Shown: piece by piece, positions 4,057 through 6,584 of the stretch
Layout: each line of letters begins with the position of its first letter
Position numbering within the stretch: the first letter of the stretch is position 1
Assembly (NCBI GenBank): GCA_934777095.1
Contig: CAKVNP010000129.1
Location: 1 to 6,584, forward strand
DNA from: an uncultured Clostridium sp.
Lineage (GTDB): Bacteria > Bacillota > Clostridia > Clostridiales > Clostridiaceae
Length of the DNA: 6,584 nt
Direction of reading: 5' to 3'
Program-made: the position numbers and the translations under genes
The notes under the pieces: model-generated
Databases searched by the model: none
Seen by the model: only the letters and a program-made list of their open reading frames with translations
Told to the model about the DNA's origin: nothing

Positions 4057-4848
4057 TTAACTTCCTGTACTTTCATATCGAGACATTCCCCAAAGCCATA
4101 TCCTATAAGCCACCACTATACTAAGCACACTAACCAAAAAAGTTAATAAAACTCCAGTTACAAAGCTTCCCTTCCCCAATATATAGGCAGCCGGAAAATA
4201 CCCTGTAAAAGCAAAAGGAATAATAAAAGTCAATATTCCCCTGATCCATCCTGGATAAATAGTGATTGGATACTTTACAAATGTACTTAACTGATAAGCC
4301 ATATATAAATAGCTTTGAGCAAATTTTACCCAGAATGCTATTGAAGCCACTGCCAATTTAATTGCTGTATAAATTACAGTTCCGCATAAAATTACAAAGA
4401 TTAATGCTATGATTCTTCCAACAGTAACCTCTAAGCCAATCTTGCTCCAGGCTGTAACTAAAATAATTGTACCTACTATTATTTCACCAAACCCATCTGG
4501 CTGAAATTTTTCTACGATAATTTGAAATAAAGGATTTAATGGTCTTACTAAATACCTATCAAATTCTCCCTGCACTATTATTCTGCCGCTTAACATCCAG
4601 ATCTGATCGGTAAATACATGATCAATTCCTCTTGGTATCTGAGCGAATCCATAGATAAATAATATTTCATAAAAACTCCAGCCCTTTAAATTTGGTATAG
4701 ATTTAAAAACAAGGCTGATAAAAATAATCCCAATTCCCTGCACTAATAAAAATCCGATTAATCCTAAAATAAAATCTGCCCTATACTCTATTAGTGTCTT
4801 GATATATTGCTCTAAAAACTTTCTATATAATTTTAAATATCTCTTCAT
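4057..4848 (-). CDS. ABC-2 type transporter permease (COG3694, PF06182-like)
   Basis: A 263-residue integral membrane subunit of an ABC exporter, last gene of the operon. About six hydrophobic segments can be seen, near residues 25-48, 58-75, 121-134, 143-172, 203-224 and 228-254. Between the second and third lies the cytoplasmic motif GEFDRYLVRPLNPLFQ (94-109), characteristic of this permease family and probably the region that contacts the ATPase. The C-terminus, SRYESTGS, resembles the usual end of homologues, so the stop appears to be native. The ATG is preceded by GGAGG (4857-4861) eight bases upstream, inside the end of the preceding permease gene. Only four bases separate the two genes, so translation is probably coupled. 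The TAA stop abuts repeat copy B. Partner of the permease encoded at 4853-5671; substrate unknown. Confidence 0.85.
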   Translation of the reverse strand: MKRYLKLYRKFLEQYIKTLIEYRADFILGLIGFLLVQGIGIIFISLVFKSIPNLKGWSFYEILFIYGFAQIPRGIDHVFTDQIWMLSGRIIVQGEFDRYLVRPLNPLFQIIVEKFQPDGFGEIIVGTIILVTAWSKIGLEVTVGRIIALIFVILCGTVIYTAIKLAVASIAFWVKFAQSYLYMAYQLSTFVKYPITIYPGWIRGILTFIIPFAFTGYFPAAYILGKGSFVTGVLLTFLVSVLSIVVAYRIWLWGMSRYESTGS

Positions 4849-4852
4849 ATAT

Positions 4853-5671
4853 CTAGCCTCCTAATATAGTAAGATTCTTTATTAACTTTTTCCACATCAC
4901 CTTTGAAATTATTATTAATACTATAATCCAAAATATCTGCTTTACTAAAGAAATTAAAATATCTATGCCTGTTATTTTACCTAAGAAAATCATTGATGGT
5001 GTATAAATTGCCGAACTGAATGGAAAGAAATTAATTGCTTTCTGTGCCCATAACGGGAAAAATGCTATAGGAATTAATGCTCCTGATAATAAATTTACAA
5101 TAGCCTGCATTATTTGTGACAAACCCCACATGTTTGTTATCTTAAACGAAATTAGTCCAAATATATAACTAAAATAAAAACTTATAAATACTCCTAAGAT
5201 TATGCTTAATAAATATACTAATATTCTGCCTATTCCTATTGAGCCAAAAAATCTAAAAGATAAATATACAGTTACTGAAAAAGCTATTATAAAAATTACT
5301 ACAAAATTATAAAATACATTTCCTAAGCCTTGAAAAAACATTCTTTTTTCGTAGCTTATGGGTCTAATTAAATTAACTGCAATTGAGCCATTCTTTACTT
5401 CTTCTGCTATGGGATAACTTATATCCACTGAAGTTATTAACATAGTTAAAAATGAAATTATTACATAGATAATCATTTCATTCATGGTAAAGCCATTTAT
5501 TACTTCGCTTGTTGAACTCTCATAAATAGCCCTCCATAAATAATATGTTACAGCCAGCATTAATCCATCACCAAACATAAACATAATTACATTTGCCTTA
5601 TACGCAATCAGCCTTTGAAACGAGTTTTTTGCAAAAGGCAGATAAATTTTAATATCCTTCATCATTGCCAT
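4853..5671 (-). CDS. ABC-2 type transporter permease (COG4587, PF06182-like)
   Basis: A 272-residue integral membrane protein, the first of two related permeases that likely form a heterodimeric channel. Hydrophobic segments lie near residues 27-45, 64-80, 120-138, 148-175, 187-206 and 238-258. The motif EEVKNGSIAVNLIRPISYE (90-108) matches the coupling region of the family and parallels GEFDRYLVRPLNP in the second permease. SGALIPIAFFP (196-206) is another conserved stretch. The ATG at 5671 follows the ATPase stop codon with no gap, and GAGG (5677-5680) is five bases from it. ATGs at 5665 and 5662 are also possible starts, 11 and 14 bases away. The last two codons before TAG (GGA GGC) double as the ribosome site of the downstream permease. 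Part of a three-gene operon with the ATPase. Confidence 0.85.
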   Translation of the reverse strand: MAMMKDIKIYLPFAKNSFQRLIAYKANVIMFMFGDGLMLAVTYYLWRAIYESSTSEVINGFTMNEMIIYVIISFLTMLITSVDISYPIAEEVKNGSIAVNLIRPISYEKRMFFQGLGNVFYNFVVIFIIAFSVTVYLSFRFFGSIGIGRILVYLLSIILGVFISFYFSYIFGLISFKITNMWGLSQIMQAIVNLLSGALIPIAFFPLWAQKAINFFPFSSAIYTPSMIFLGKITGIDILISLVKQIFWIIVLIIISKVMWKKLIKNLTILGG

Positions 5672-6584
5672 CTACACCTCATTTTTATACATTTTTTTCA
5701 CAATATCTTCTATACTTGTTTCCTTGATATTAAAGTCTACTACCTTAAATTTCTTCATAACTTCTCCAATAATATCAGCTGAAGATACCTTATTTTTATT
5801 AAAGGTAATGACTAACTTGTTATCAATTGCTTTTACTTTAAAATCATCATCAATAAATTTAGTTAAATTTAATTTATCTATAAGTGGCTTGTCCTTTAAT
5901 TGAATTTCAATATTAGTCAAATAACCAAACTGTTCTTTAACTCCTGCCAATTCACCATCATAAATCTTTTTCCCATTATCTATAATAATTATCCTGCTGC
6001 ATAGCTCTTCAATATCATTTAAATCATGGGTAGTTAAAATTATTGTTGTGCCATATTTTTTATTTATTTCTTTTATAGCAGTTCTTACGCTTTCCTTTAC
6101 TACAATATCTAATCCAATAGTAGGTTCATCTAAATATATAATCTTTGGATTATGAATTAATGCTGCTGCTAAGTCTGCCCTCATTCTTTGTCCTAATGAT
6201 AATGTCCTTACAGGTCTTAAAAAGAATTCTTCAAGGCCTAATATTTCCTTTAAATACGTCATTCTCTCCTCAAAATCCTCATCACTGACATTATATATCT
6301 CCTTTAGTAATGAGAACGTTTCCGAAATAGGCAAATCCCACCATAGCTGAGTCTTTTGTCCAAATACTACTCCTATATTTTTTGCATTAGCTTTCCTATT
6401 TTCATAAGGAACTACCCCATCTACCGTTACTTTACCTGCAGTAGGTGTAAGGATTCCTGTCATCATCTTAATAGTAGTAGATTTCCCTGCACCATTAGCT
6501 CCGATATATCCTACTACTTCCCCATCGCTTATCTCAAAGCTAATTTGGTCTACAGCCTTTTTTACAGTGTATTCAGTCGAAAAG
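5672..6584 (-). CDS. ABC transporter ATP-binding protein (COG4586 type), 5' end cut by the window edge
   Basis: The ATPase subunit of the exporter. The frame stays open to the right edge, so the start codon lies outside. The ATG at 6464-6466 is internal, because coding continues upstream through the Walker A motif GANGAGKST (about 6476-6502). Other motifs: a Q-loop glutamine in VVFGQKTQ, signature LSLGQ (6188-6202) in place of LSGGQ, Walker B IIYLDEP (near 6122-6142) with a D-loop GLD, and the switch histidine in TTHD (6026-6028). LWWDLP after the Q-loop and LGQRMRADLAAAL are typical of COG4586 proteins. A C-terminal accessory region of about 90 residues follows the nucleotide-binding domain. 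Three hundred and three codons are visible, and family members are usually around 325 residues, so only a short N-terminus is missing. The stop abuts the first permease. One cyanobacterial transporter of this three-subunit type has been linked to viologen export, but that does not define the substrate here. Confidence 0.9.
   Translation of the reverse strand, partial: FSTEYTVKKAVDQISFEISDGEVVGYIGANGAGKSTTIKMMTGILTPTAGKVTVDGVVPYENRKANAKNIGVVFGQKTQLWWDLPISETFSLLKEIYNVSDEDFEERMTYLKEILGLEEFFLRPVRTLSLGQRMRADLAAALIHNPKIIYLDEPTIGLDIVVKESVRTAIKEINKKYGTTIILTTHDLNDIEELCSRIIIIDNGKKIYDGELAGVKEQFGYLTNIEIQLKDKPLIDKLNLTKFIDDDFKVKAIDNKLVITFNKNKVSSADIIGEVMKKFKVVDFNIKETSIEDIVKKMYKNEV

Noticed and set aside
6464..6466. 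ATG at 6464-6466 as the start of the ABC ATPase gene
   Set aside because: The frame is open upstream to the window edge and encodes the Walker A motif there, so this Met is internal.

Overview
The window looks like chromosomal DNA of a low-GC Firmicute, most likely a Clostridium or close relative. The evidence is a very AT-rich base composition, AT-rich codon choice, strong GGAGG-type ribosome binding sites, one TTG start, and protein families typical of Clostridia. No rRNA, tRNA, phage gene or transposase gene is visible.

Layout. (1) Bases 97-1433, plus strand: a two-gene unit encoding a ketopantoate-reductase-family dehydrogenase and a small VOC (glyoxalase-fold) metalloprotein. It ends at a long GGGACAG...CTGTCCC hairpin (1451-1496). 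(2) Bases 1513-2058, minus strand: a GNAT N-acetyltransferase with its own promoter, convergent with the first unit across that hairpin. (3) Bases 2369-3682, minus strand: an esterase-D-type alpha/beta hydrolase followed by a DUF3237 protein. A perfect 22-bp palindrome lies just upstream of the esterase ribosome binding site. (4) Bases 4057-6584, minus strand: a tightly packed ABC exporter operon (ATPase, permease, permease; the COG4586/COG4587/COG3694 type). The ATPase gene runs off the right edge.

The most unusual content is non-coding. Two diverged copies of a roughly 228-bp intergenic element occupy 2141-2368 and 3830-4056 in the same orientation. Each begins, read on the minus strand, at the base directly after the stop codon of the upstream gene. 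Each contains the same series of four small hairpins separated by GTGAATG-like spacers, a larger terminator-like hairpin, and a terminal AAATTATCC/GGATAATTT hairpin. Differences between the copies fall mainly in loops, or are paired changes that keep the stems, or are G-U pairs possible only in minus-strand RNA. This suggests a structured RNA carried in the 3' untranslated regions of the DUF3237 gene and the ABC operon. I do not recognise it as a named family. A partial duplicate of its distal end lies at 3761-3829.

How the genes work together. The dehydrogenase and VOC protein probably act in one small-molecule pathway that the sequence does not identify. The ABC genes form one exporter of unknown substrate. 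Esterase and DUF3237 may be co-transcribed, but the 105-base gap leaves this open. Nothing else ties the four units into one system.
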